Positions 7,631 to 15,196 of a DNA stretch of 32,727 bases are shown in pieces (within the stretch, counting starts at the first letter, position 1; each line of letters starts with the position of its first letter). Location of the stretch: positions 1 through 32,727 of the forward strand of contig JACCVQ010000252.1 in NCBI GenBank assembly GCA_013698095.1, read 5' to 3'. The notes under the pieces are model-generated. The model did no database searches. It was not told the DNA's origin and worked only from the letters and a program-made list of their open reading frames with translations. The translations under genes and the position numbers were made by a program. This DNA is from Chloroflexota bacterium (GTDB lineage: Bacteria > Chloroflexota > Limnocylindria > Limnocylindrales > CSP1-4).

Positions 7631-8578
7631 CTACTCGACCAGGGACCTGCCGGTCAGCCGGAGGAAGACATCCTCCAGGCTCGAGCGGCGAACGAGGACC
7701 GTCTCCGGCTGGAGGCCGCGAGCGTGGGCGGCCGCCACGGCCGCCTCGCCGTCGTCGGCGTACAGGAGGACGCGATCCGGAAGGAGCTCGATCCGCTCGG
7801 CGAGACCGTCGAGCTGGCCGTTCAACGTCTCCTGGACGCCGACCGGGAAGCGCAGCTCGGTGACCTCCTTGGTGGCGTATTGCGCGATGAGCTGGCGGGG
7901 CGAGCCCTCGGCCACGATCTTGGCCTTGTCCATGACGACGAGCCGGTCGCACAGCTGCTCGGCCTCGTCCATGTAGTGGGTCGTCAGGACCAGGGTCACG
8001 CCGCGCTGCTTCAGGCGGTACAGGCGATCCCACAGCAGGTGGCGAGCCTGCGGGTCGAGGCCCGTTGTCGGCTCGTCGAGGAGGAGGAGATCCGGCTCGT
8101 TGATCAGGGCCCGGGCGATCGTCAGGCGCCGCTTCATTCCGCCCGACAACGGCTCGACCTGATCGCCGGCGCGCTCGGTCAGCTGGGCGAACTCGAGGAG
8201 CTCGTCGGCGCGCCGGCCGCACTCGGCCCGCGACAGCCCGAAGTAGCGGCCATAGATCAGGAGGTTCTCGCGGACGGTCAGCTCGGTGTCGAGGGTGTCC
8301 TGCTGGGGCACGACTCCGATCCGGCCTCGGATCATGGGCCCGTCCGTCCGAGGGTCGTGGCCGAGCACCTGGAGGGTGCCGTCGGTGATCGGCGAAACAC
8401 AGCCGATCATCCGCATCGTCGAGGTCTTGCCGGCGCCGTTCGGGCCGAGGAAGCCGAACGACTCGCCGACGGCGACATCGAAGTCGATGCCGTCGACAGC
8501 AACGAAGTCGCCGAAGAGCTTCGTGAGGCCGCGGGCGTGAATCAGGGCAGAATCGGGCGAGCTGGGCTGAACGGTCAT
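7631..8578 (-). CDS. ABC exporter ATP-binding protein (DrrA/NodI-like)
   Basis: ATPase that powers the two downstream permeases, 315 residues. Visible motifs are Walker A GPNGAGKT (45-52), the Q-loop GVVPQQD (88-94), the signature LSGGM (144-148), Walker B LLLLDEP (164-170) and the H-loop His201 in LTTHYMDEAEQ. A C-terminal DUF4162-like extension (about 225-315, ending in SSLEDVFLRLTGR) is typical of DrrA/NodI/CcmA-type exporters for drugs or lipooligosaccharides. The ATG at 8578 has a TAGCAT -10-like element only a few bases upstream and a GACCG-TC-CGGTC palindrome next to it, suggesting repressor control and a very short leader. The substrate is unknown. Confidence 0.95.
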   Translation of the reverse strand: MTVQPSSPDSALIHARGLTKLFGDFVAVDGIDFDVAVGESFGFLGPNGAGKTSTMRMIGCVSPITDGTLQVLGHDPRTDGPMIRGRIGVVPQQDTLDTELTVRENLLIYGRYFGLSRAECGRRADELLEFAQLTERAGDQVEPLSGGMKRRLTIARALINEPDLLLLDEPTTGLDPQARHLLWDRLYRLKQRGVTLVLTTHYMDEAEQLCDRLVVMDKAKIVAEGSPRQLIAQYATKEVTELRFPVGVQETLNGQLDGLAERIELLPDRVLLYADDGEAAVAAAHARGLQPETVLVRRSSLEDVFLRLTGRSLVE

Positions 8579-8596
8579 GGGTCCGTCATGCTACCC

Positions 8597-8608
8597 GACC
8601 GTCCGGTC
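8597..8608. promoter_or_regulatory. Palindrome upstream of the ABC exporter (possible TetR-type operator)
   Basis: GACCG-TC-CGGTC is a perfect inverted repeat lying about 20 nt upstream of the ATPase start codon and just upstream of a TAGCAT hexamer that could be its -10 box. Short ACCG/CGGT dyads are common TetR-family operators, and drug-type ABC exporters are often TetR-controlled. No regulator gene is nearby, so the assignment is inference. Confidence 0.35.
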
Positions 8609-8649
8609 AGGACGTGTCAGGAACGCCGCTCTCGAGTCGTCACTCATGC

Positions 8650-8688
8650 TTGCCGGGCCGCTCGAAACGTGCTAGTTTTCAGTAGCAC
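8650..8688 (+). promoter_or_regulatory. Candidate promoter with overlapping GTGCTA-N8-TAGCAC dyad
   Basis: The TTGCCG at 8650-8655 and TAGTTT at 8672-8677 form a weak -35/-10 pair pointing at the PPOX-UbiA genes. A perfect 6-bp inverted repeat GTGCTA (8669-8674) / TAGCAC (8683-8688) with an AT-rich 8-nt spacer overlaps the -10. This arrangement would suit a repressor operator. The local AT-richness stands out from the GC-rich surroundings. The regulator is unknown. Confidence 0.4.
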
Positions 8689-8735
8689 AAAGATCCACCT
8701 GCGGGCCAGCAGGGACGGCCAAGGAGCCAAGCGCC

Positions 8736-9218
8736 ATGTCCACACTTCCCGATCCCGTCGAGCAACTCCTCGAGGCGGCTCTCGTCGGCGAGCTGACAGT
8801 CGTCGACGGCAGCGGTCACCCGGTCACCTATCCCCTGATCCCGCTGTACGACGGCGAGAAGATCTACCTGACCTCGTCGACCCTGTTCTCGCGCAAGCTC
8901 GAGCACATCAAGGCCAACCCCAAGGTCTCGCTGTCGATCACCGACCCGGTCGCGGTGGACGGGCGAACAGATCGGGTGACGATCCAGGGCGACGCCCGGA
9001 TCATCGAGGAGGACCCGCACGGCGGCTGGGAGCGGCTCCTCCCGATCTGGGAGAAGAAGGAGCCTTCGATCGTGTACTTCCTGAAGGCTCGCGTGGCGCT
9101 GCCGCTGTTCTTCGAGCGGTCGCTGATCGAGATCACGCCGAGCCGCGCCCTTTACTGGCCCGACGGGAACGCCGCGACGGCGCCGACAACGACGGTCGTC
9201 GGGAAGGCGGCCGCCTGA
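8736..9218 (+). CDS. Pyridoxamine 5'-phosphate oxidase-like FMN-binding protein
   Basis: A 160-residue split-barrel protein of the PPOX/flavin-reductase superfamily. The N-terminal helix (DPVEQLLEAALVGELTVVD), then HPVTYPLIPLYDGEKIYLTSS, FSRKLEHIKANPKVSLSITDP and VTIQGDARIIEED correspond to the flavin-binding barrel strands. The RKLEHIKxNPxV segment is the usual phosphate-binding stretch. Members act as FMN- or F420-dependent oxidoreductases; the substrate is not identifiable. The ATG at 8736 is preceded by AAGGAG with 9-nt spacing. The stop overlaps the start of the next gene (TGATG), so it is coupled to the PPOX-UbiA fusion. The joint context suggests a redox step linked to a prenylated quinone or similar lipid. 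Confidence 0.88.
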   Translation: MSTLPDPVEQLLEAALVGELTVVDGSGHPVTYPLIPLYDGEKIYLTSSTLFSRKLEHIKANPKVSLSITDPVAVDGRTDRVTIQGDARIIEEDPHGGWERLLPIWEKKEPSIVYFLKARVALPLFFERSLIEITPSRALYWPDGNAATAPTTTVVGKAAA

Positions 9219-10636
9219 TGGCCGCGCCCGTCGTCCCTGCCAGCGCCACGCCGCGGACGCCCGCCCTCGATGCGACCACCGGCCTCACGAAGCTGGCGAG
9301 CTACCCGTTCCAGGTCCTGACCTTCGTCGACGAGAACGGCTATCCGGTCAGCGTGGCGCTCGAGGCCGCCGTGGACGTGGCCTCCGGCAGCGCCACCTTC
9401 TCCGCCCCGGCCGGTTTCGCCGTCCCGTCCGGGATCGATGTCTCGCTCACCGGGTCGCACATCCGGCCGCAACCGGGCTACGGCTACGACGAGCGACGCC
9501 ACGTCACCGTCTGGGGCCGCGCGGCCACGGACGGGGACCAGGTCACGTTCCGCGCCGCGCGCGCCTGGGGCTGGGACGAGGCCGAGGTCCCGTTCTTCGA
9601 GTACTCCGAGCGATCCCTCGGCCAGTCGAAGAAGTACTTCGATGCCCTGTCCGCGGAGCGCGGCACGCCGGTCAAGCCCAAGCTCTCGTTCGGCTGGCTC
9701 GCCCTCCGGACCACCCGTCTGCCGTTCCTGTCGGCGACGATCGTGCCGGTCGTCCTGGGCATCGTGATCGCCGCCCGCCAGGGCTCGTTCGATCTCCTGA
9801 CCGCGGTCCTGACCGTCATCGGCTCGGCGTTCGTCCAGCTCGGACTGAATGTCGCCAACGACGTCTTCGACAGCGTCCAGGGCGCCGACGAGGCGAACGT
9901 CACGCCGACCCAGTACAGCGGGGGATCGCGGGTCATCCAGTACGGCCTCGTGTCGTTCCGCCAGATGGCCGGGCTCGCGACCGGGTTCTACGTGGCCGCC
10001 GGCCTGATCGGCCTCCTGCTCCTCGCCTTGCGCGGCTCGCCCGCACTCCTGTTCATCGGCGTGGCCGGCTTCATTGTCAGCATCGGCTACACCGCGCCGC
10101 CCCTGAAGTTCGTGTATCGCGGCCTCGGCGAGATCGCCGTCGCGGTCGGGTTCGGGCCGCTGATGCTGCTCGGCGCGTACGTCGTCCAGACCCGCGGCGC
10201 GTTGTCGTGGGAGCCGTTGGTCGCCTCGCTCCCGATCGCCCTGCTCGTCATGCTGATCCTGTACGTCAACGAGATCCCGGACCGGCGCGGGGACGCCCGA
10301 GTCGGCAAGCGCACGCTGCCGGTCCGGCTGTCGAAGCCCACGGTCATTGCGGGTTACCGCACCGCGGCGATCGCGGCCTACGTGATCCTCGTCGCGGGTG
10401 TGGCGCTCGGGGTCCTGCCGATCCCGGCCCTCCTCGCCCTGCTCACGATCCCGCTCGCCCTCCAGGTGTCGCGCGGCCTCGAGCCCAACTACGACAACCC
10501 ATACGGCCTGATGGCGATCATGGGCGTCAACGTGAAGGTGCACCTGTACGCCGGGCTGCTCCTGCTGGCGGGCTACGCGGTCGTCCTGATCCTGGGCGCG
10601 CTCGCGCCGTCGGTGAGCCTGTTCATCGGCCGCTAG
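9218..10636 (+). CDS. Fusion: N-terminal PPOX-like domain plus UbiA/MenA-type prenyltransferase
   Basis: A 472-residue protein. Residues 1-145 form a soluble beta-rich domain (FQVLTFVDENGYPVSV, SLTGSHIRPQ, ERRHVTVWGRA) that looks like a diverged relative of the preceding PPOX protein; this part of the call is tentative. Residues about 160-472 form a UbiA membrane prenyltransferase. The first Asp-rich motif is at N211-D215-D218 and D224, the second is N351-EIPD-xxx-D359, and YTAPPLKFVYRGLGE (291-305) is typical of MenA-like enzymes, with about eight membrane segments. The expected reaction is transfer of a polyprenyl chain to an aromatic acceptor such as dihydroxynaphthoate (menaquinone pathway). 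Other men genes are not in the window, so the acceptor is unproven. The ATG overlaps the stop of the upstream gene. The longer open frame upstream (from 7724) is a shadow. Confidence 0.87.
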   Translation: MAAPVVPASATPRTPALDATTGLTKLASYPFQVLTFVDENGYPVSVALEAAVDVASGSATFSAPAGFAVPSGIDVSLTGSHIRPQPGYGYDERRHVTVWGRAATDGDQVTFRAARAWGWDEAEVPFFEYSERSLGQSKKYFDALSAERGTPVKPKLSFGWLALRTTRLPFLSATIVPVVLGIVIAARQGSFDLLTAVLTVIGSAFVQLGLNVANDVFDSVQGADEANVTPTQYSGGSRVIQYGLVSFRQMAGLATGFYVAAGLIGLLLLALRGSPALLFIGVAGFIVSIGYTAPPLKFVYRGLGEIAVAVGFGPLMLLGAYVVQTRGALSWEPLVASLPIALLVMLILYVNEIPDRRGDARVGKRTLPVRLSKPTVIAGYRTAAIAAYVILVAGVALGVLPIPALLALLTIPLALQVSRGLEPNYDNPYGLMAIMGVNVKVHLYAGLLLLAGYAVVLILGALAPSVSLFIGR

Positions 10637-10648
10637 GCCCAGCCGCAC

Positions 10649-10834
10649 GTGGCGATCATCTTCATCCCCGTGGTGATCGCCACCGTCGCCCTCATCCTGA
10701 TCCACCGCCAGACGCGACTCCGTGGCGCTGATCTGCCGCGCGCCGCAGCGATCGGGACCGGGATGATCCTTGGCCTCGCGACCGTGTACCTCGGATTGGC
10801 GGTCATCGGGCTGGCGCTCGGCATCCTCGGCTGA
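10649..10834 (+). CDS. Small two-TM hypothetical membrane protein
   Basis: A 61-residue open frame starting with GTG, 12 nt after the prenyltransferase stop. It encodes two hydrophobic helices (about residues 2-18 and 33-59) joined by a basic loop containing RQTRLRGADLPR. There is no clear Shine-Dalgarno and no recognised family. Position and strand suggest it is the third gene of the PPOX-UbiA unit, perhaps a small partner protein. It could also be a chance hydrophobic frame, although its composition and closeness to the stop favour a real gene. Confidence 0.5.
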   Translation: MAIIFIPVVIATVALILIHRQTRLRGADLPRAAAIGTGMILGLATVYLGLAVIGLALGILG

Positions 10835-10895
10835 GCCTGCGCGGGACGACGGAGCGGTTGATGAGTCGCTGGGTCGCCGCGGCGAAGGGCCCGTG

Positions 10896-11546
10896 TCACT
10901 CGCCGGCGAGCTGTTCCAGCTTCGCGTCGAGGCCCATCAGGATCAGCTGGTCGCCGGCGACGACCGTCTCGTCACTGCGCGGATTGGCGGTGACCTTCGG
11001 GCCGCGCCGGAGCCCGACCGGCGTCATCCCGAGCCGTCCCGGGACGTCGATCTCCCGAAGCGTCCGGCCGATCCAGGCGTCGGGAGCGCTGAACCGCACG
11101 ATCCCGAAGCCCGGTGCCACGTCGAGGTAATCGAGGACCTGGGGAACGCCGAAGGCATGTGCCACCCGGGCGCCCATCTCGCGCTCCGGGTACACGACCC
11201 GAGTCGCCCCGACGCGTTCGAGGATCGCCCCGTGGAGCGTCGTCCCGGCCTTGGCGATCACGTTCTCGACGCCGAGGTTCCGGAGCGCCATCGTCGCGAA
11301 GATGCTCGGCTCGGCCTGCCCGCTGATGGCGACGATCGCGTGGCTGAAGTCGGCCGCGCCGATCGCCCGCAGCGCGTCGGCGTCGCTGGCGTCGGCCTGG
11401 ACCGCGTGGGTCACATCCGGGGCGATGTCGTTGACCGCGACCTCGTCCTTGTCGACCGCCAGGACCTCGTGGTTGAGCGCCATCAACTCGCGCGCGGCGG
11501 CGGCCCCGAAACGCCCGAGGCCGACCACCAGGACGGATTGCTTCAT
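10896..11546 (-). CDS. ktrA: Potassium uptake regulatory subunit KtrA/TrkA (RCK)
   Basis: Cytosolic NAD(H)/nucleotide-sensing gating ring subunit of a K+ uptake system, 216 residues. The RCK-N Rossmann domain begins with VLVVGLGRFG (GxGxxG) and has the acidic end of strand 2 (AVDKDE), an ADASDADALRAIGA segment and VIAKAGTTLHGAILERVGA. An RCK-C domain (about 140-216) follows with FGIVRFSAPDAWIGRTLREIDVPGR and DQLILMGLDAKLEQL. One RCK unit at this length is the KtrA pattern rather than the doubled E. coli TrkA. A good GGAG-type ribosome site precedes the ATG, and the membrane subunit ends only 17 nt upstream. Confidence 0.94.
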   Translation of the reverse strand: MKQSVLVVGLGRFGAAAARELMALNHEVLAVDKDEVAVNDIAPDVTHAVQADASDADALRAIGAADFSHAIVAISGQAEPSIFATMALRNLGVENVIAKAGTTLHGAILERVGATRVVYPEREMGARVAHAFGVPQVLDYLDVAPGFGIVRFSAPDAWIGRTLREIDVPGRLGMTPVGLRRGPKVTANPRSDETVVAGDQLILMGLDAKLEQLAGE

Positions 11547-11563
11547 GGGAGCTCCTTCACGCT

Positions 11564-12985
11564 TCAGCCGATCCGCAGCGATTCGACCGCGGGCCGATAC
11601 GAGACGGGCCGCTGCCGGGCGGCCAGGGCGAGGACCAGGGTCAGCGGCCCGAGCCGCCCGGCGAACATTGCCGCGGCGATCAGCAGCCGTGCAGGATCGG
11701 GCAGCTGTGGCGTCAAGCCCGTGGTCAGCCCGACCGTGGCAAATGCCGAGATCGCCTCAAACAGCGCGTCCACGAACTCAGCCCCGGCCAGGAGAGCCGT
11801 CCCGAACGCGATGGCGAACACGAAGGCGATCGAGAGGAGGGCAATGGACAGGGCGCGGTAGATCACGTCATGCGGAAGTCGGCGACCGAACGCCTCGGCT
11901 GCCGGACGGCCGCGGATCGTCGCGACAATTGCCACGAGCAGCACGCTGAACGTATTGACCTTGATCCCGCCGGCCGTCGATCCGGACGCCCCGCCGATGA
12001 ACATCAGGGCCATGGCGATGAACAGGGCGCCCTCGCCGAGACTCCCGTGGTCGAGGACGGCGTATCCGGCTGTCCGCAAGGTCACCGACTCGAACAGAGC
12101 ATTGAGTGGGCGATGAGCCTCCGGCACTGAGCCGAGCGTCGCTGGGTTTGCCCACTCGAGCGCACCGAGCAGCACGGCGCCCCCAGCGAGCAGCGCAAGC
12201 GAGGTCAAGAGGACGACCTTCGTCTCGAGGGCGAGCCTGGTCCACCGCCGCTTGCCGACCACATCGCCCAGGATCGCGAACCCGAGGCCACCCACGACGA
12301 TCAGGACACCGGTGGTGCCGAGAATGATCGGGCTCGTCGCGAACGCTGCGAGGCTCCGAAAATCGCCGACGAGGTCAAAGCCGGCGTTGTTGAACGCCGA
12401 GATGGAATGGAAGACACCCCACCACGCGGACTCGGCGACGTGGCGCCCGTGGGCAAGGAAGGCGAGGCCCAGCACGACGGCTCCGGCGCACTCGACGACC
12501 ACCGTGAAGATCGCAACGCGCCGGACGAGGGTCACCACGTTGCCCAACTCGACGCCGCCCGTCGACGCCTGCACGAGGATCCGATCACGAAGGGCGGTCC
12601 GCCGTCCGATGAGGAGGAACAGCAACAGGGTCGAGCTTGTCATGAAGCCGAATCCGCCCACCTGGATCAGGGCCAGGATCACGACCTCGCCGAACGGGCT
12701 CCAGTGGGTCGCGGTGTCGACGACGACGAGCCCGGTCACGCAGACCGCCGACGTGGCGGTGAACAGGGCGGTGACGAAATCGGTCGAGCGTCCGGGTTCG
12801 GTCGAGATCGGCAGGAGCAGGAGCACGGTTCCGACCGCCACCAGCAACGCGAAGCCCGTTACGAGCACCGCCGACGGCGACGGCGGACGCCGAATCCGTC
12901 GAGCCGGCTCCAGCCGGTAGTCGGTCGGCTTGCGCAGCTCTGGCCGGATCCGCCGATCGCCGGGCGGGCGGCCCCGAACGGTCAT
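11564..12985 (-). CDS. ktrB: Potassium transporter membrane subunit KtrB/TrkH
   Basis: K+ translocating subunit of the Ktr/Trk/HKT superfamily, 473 residues. The four pore-loop filter sequences are visible: TSAVCVTGL (78-86), SAFNNAGF (196-203), TLRTAGY (302-308) and ISAFATVGLTTGLT (412-425), each with the conserved Gly. The intramembrane gate loop GGASGSTAGGIK lies at 331-342. Membrane segments fill the remainder after a basic cytosolic N-terminus (1-38). The ATG at 12985 is used; an open frame extends to a GTG at 13063 but adds only Pro/Arg-rich sequence through the region before the dnaK hairpin. It pairs with ktrA, which starts 17 nt downstream. Confidence 0.94.
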   Translation of the reverse strand: MTVRGRPPGDRRIRPELRKPTDYRLEPARRIRRPPSPSAVLVTGFALLVAVGTVLLLLPISTEPGRSTDFVTALFTATSAVCVTGLVVVDTATHWSPFGEVVILALIQVGGFGFMTSSTLLLFLLIGRRTALRDRILVQASTGGVELGNVVTLVRRVAIFTVVVECAGAVVLGLAFLAHGRHVAESAWWGVFHSISAFNNAGFDLVGDFRSLAAFATSPIILGTTGVLIVVGGLGFAILGDVVGKRRWTRLALETKVVLLTSLALLAGGAVLLGALEWANPATLGSVPEAHRPLNALFESVTLRTAGYAVLDHGSLGEGALFIAMALMFIGGASGSTAGGIKVNTFSVLLVAIVATIRGRPAAEAFGRRLPHDVIYRALSIALLSIAFVFAIAFGTALLAGAEFVDALFEAISAFATVGLTTGLTPQLPDPARLLIAAAMFAGRLGPLTLVLALAARQRPVSYRPAVESLRIG

Positions 12986-13066
12986 GGGCCCGAGCGGCGG
13001 CAGCGGGCAGGCACCCGCCGAGTCTAGCGAGCGGCGGCGGCGGGGCGGCGGGCCTCGCGACATCGT

Positions 13067-13097
13067 TGCGCCCGGCCGGGTGGCTTGGCCGGGCGCA
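13067..13097 (-). terminator. GC-rich hairpin downstream of dnaK
   Basis: TGCGCCCGGCC and GGCCGGGCGCA form a perfect 11-bp stem with a 9-nt loop, starting 22 nt after the dnaK stop. There is no T-run, so it may be a weak or Rho-assisted terminator, or a 3' stabilising hairpin. It separates the heat-shock operon from ktrB. Confidence 0.65.
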
Positions 13098-13119
13098 TCG
13101 TTCGGGCGAGAGGAGCGGC

Positions 13120-15132
13120 CTAGACCTCCTTGAACTCGCCCTCGACAGCATCATCGCCGTCGGCCGAGGCGCCCGAGCCCGCGCCACCGCCCGAGCGTGC
13201 ACCGGCCGGCTGCGCATCGCCCTCCGACGCCCCGTCGCCACTGGCGGACTCTTCGGAGCCGGAGCCAGTGCCCGACCCATCGCCGCCGTCCGACGAAGAG
13301 CCGTTGGCCGATGCCTCCGATGCAGCAGCCTGGTAGGCAGCGGTCGAGACGCCCTGGAGCGTCTCCGCCAGGGCCGTGGCACCGGCCGTGATCGCCCCCA
13401 TGTCGGAGCCCTTCAGCGCCTCGCGCAGCGCCGAGACCTGGTTCTCGACAGTCGCCCGGTCCTCGGACGACACCTTGTCACCGAGGTCCTTGAGCGTCCG
13501 CTCGGCCTGGTACGTGAGCTGCTCGGCCTGATTGCGTGCCTCGACCTCTTCGCGCCGCTGCTTGTCCTCGTCGGCGTGCTCGGACGCCTCGCGGACCATC
13601 TTGTCGACGTCGTCCTTCGAGAGCATCGAGGATGCCGTGATCCGGACCTGCTGCTCCTTCGAGGTCGCTCGGTCCTTGGCCTTGACGTCGAGGATGCCGT
13701 TCGCGTCGATGTCGAACGTCACCTCCACCTGGGGCACGCCGCGCGGCGCCGGCGGGATCCCGTCGAGGATGAACCTGCCGAGCGTCTTGTTGTCGGCGGC
13801 GAACTCGCGCTCGCCCTGGAGGACGTGGATCTCGACCTGGCCCTGGTTGTCCGAGGCCGTCGAGAAGACCTGCGACTTCGAGGTCGGGATCGTCGTGTTG
13901 CGGTCGATGAGCTTTGTCATCACGCCGCCGAGGGTCTCGATCCCGAGCGACAGCGGCGTCACGTCGAGGAGGAGGACGTCCTTGACGTCACCGGCCAGGA
14001 CGCCGGCCTGGATCGCGGCGCCGATGCCGACGACCTCGTCGGGGTTCACGCCCTTGTGGGGCTCCTTGCCGTTGAACATCGCCTTGACCGCCTCGACGAC
14101 GGCCGGCATCCGGGTCATGCCACCGACGAGGATGACCTCGTCGATGTCGCCGGCCTTGAGCCCGGCGTCCTTGAGGGCCGCCTCGACCGGCTTGGCCGTC
14201 TTCTGGATCAGGTCTCCGACGAGCTGCTCGAGCTTGGCCCGGGACAGGGTGACGACGAGGTGCTTGGGGCCCGAGGCGTCAGCGGTGACGTAGGGCAAGT
14301 TGATCTCGGTCGAGGAGGTGGAGCTGAGCTCGATCTTGGCCTTCTCGGCGGCCTCCTTCAGGCGCTGGAGGGCCTGAGGGTCCTTCGAGAGGTCGATCCC
14401 CTGGTCCTTCTTGAACTCCGCCAGGAGCCACTCGATGACCCGCTGGTCGAAGTCGTCGCCGCCGAGATGGGTGTCGCCGTTTGTCGCCTTGACCTCGAAC
14501 ACGCCTTCGCCCAGCTCGAGGATCGAGATGTCGAAGGTGCCGCCACCGAGGTCGTAGACCGCGATCTTCTCGTCGTGCTTCTTGTCGAGGCCGTAGGCCA
14601 GGGCGGACGCGGTCGGCTCGTTGATGATCCGCTTGACCTCGAGTCCGGCGATCCGGCCGGCGTCCTTGGTCGCCTGGCGCTGGGTGTCGTCGAAGTAGGC
14701 AGGCACCGTGATGACTGCCTCGGTGACCTTTTCGCCGAGATACGCCTCGGCGTCGGTCTTCAGCTTCTGGAGGATCATCGCGCTGATCTCGGGCGGGCTG
14801 TACGCCTTGTCGTCGACCTTGACGATCACGCCGTCGCTCTTCGCGTCCTTCTCGACTGTGTAGCTGACGAGCTCCTTGGCCCGCTTCGTCTCGGCGTCGT
14901 CCCAGCGACGGCCCATGAAGCGCTTGATCGAGTAGATCGTGTTCTTCGGGTTGGTGACTGCCTGGCGCTTGGCCAGCTGGCCGACGAGGCGCTCGCCGGT
15001 CTTCGAGAAGGCCACGACCGACGGCACCGTCCGGCCGCCCTCGGCCGAAGCGATGACGGTCGGCTCGCCGCCCTCCATGACGGCGACGACGCTATTCGTC
15101 GTGCCGAGATCGATGCCGATGATCTTGCCCAT
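13120..15132 (-). CDS. dnaK: Molecular chaperone DnaK (Hsp70)
   Basis: ATP-driven Hsp70 chaperone, 670 residues. It shows the nucleotide-binding start GIDLGTTNS (6-14), the phosphate-2 region [16 protein letters not shown], the adenosine motif LVGGMTRMP, the interdomain linker [12 protein letters not shown], and a substrate-binding domain with a lid. It contains the roughly 25-residue N-terminal segment after GRRWDD that Firmicutes DnaK lacks. The C-terminal 65 residues are low-complexity Ser/Gly/Ala/Asp ending in EGEFKEV, the usual acidic C-terminus. The start is the ATG at 15132 with AGGAG about 10 nt upstream; the frame open beyond it overlaps grpE and is a shadow. It is the third gene of the CIRCE-controlled hrcA-grpE-dnaK operon, ends at a hairpin, and lacks the usual adjacent dnaJ. 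Confidence 0.98.
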   Translation of the reverse strand: MGKIIGIDLGTTNSVVAVMEGGEPTVIASAEGGRTVPSVVAFSKTGERLVGQLAKRQAVTNPKNTIYSIKRFMGRRWDDAETKRAKELVSYTVEKDAKSDGVIVKVDDKAYSPPEISAMILQKLKTDAEAYLGEKVTEAVITVPAYFDDTQRQATKDAGRIAGLEVKRIINEPTASALAYGLDKKHDEKIAVYDLGGGTFDISILELGEGVFEVKATNGDTHLGGDDFDQRVIEWLLAEFKKDQGIDLSKDPQALQRLKEAAEKAKIELSSTSSTEINLPYVTADASGPKHLVVTLSRAKLEQLVGDLIQKTAKPVEAALKDAGLKAGDIDEVILVGGMTRMPAVVEAVKAMFNGKEPHKGVNPDEVVGIGAAIQAGVLAGDVKDVLLLDVTPLSLGIETLGGVMTKLIDRNTTIPTSKSQVFSTASDNQGQVEIHVLQGEREFAADNKTLGRFILDGIPPAPRGVPQVEVTFDIDANGILDVKAKDRATSKEQQVRITASSMLSKDDVDKMVREASEHADEDKQRREEVEARNQAEQLTYQAERTLKDLGDKVSSEDRATVENQVSALREALKGSDMGAITAGATALAETLQGVSTAAYQAAASEASANGSSSDGGDGSGTGSGSEESASGDGASEGDAQPAGARSGGGAGSGASADGDDAVEGEFKEV

Positions 15133-15196
15133 CTGTGGTGTATCTCCTGTTATCTGGCTGGTGGTTGGCGTTGGTGGCTGGATGTGGTGGGTTTGG

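Noticed and set aside
7724..9217. Long plus-strand open frame upstream of the prenyltransferase
   Set aside because: It is antisense to the ABC ATPase and then runs under the PPOX gene in another frame; the real start is the ATG at 9218.
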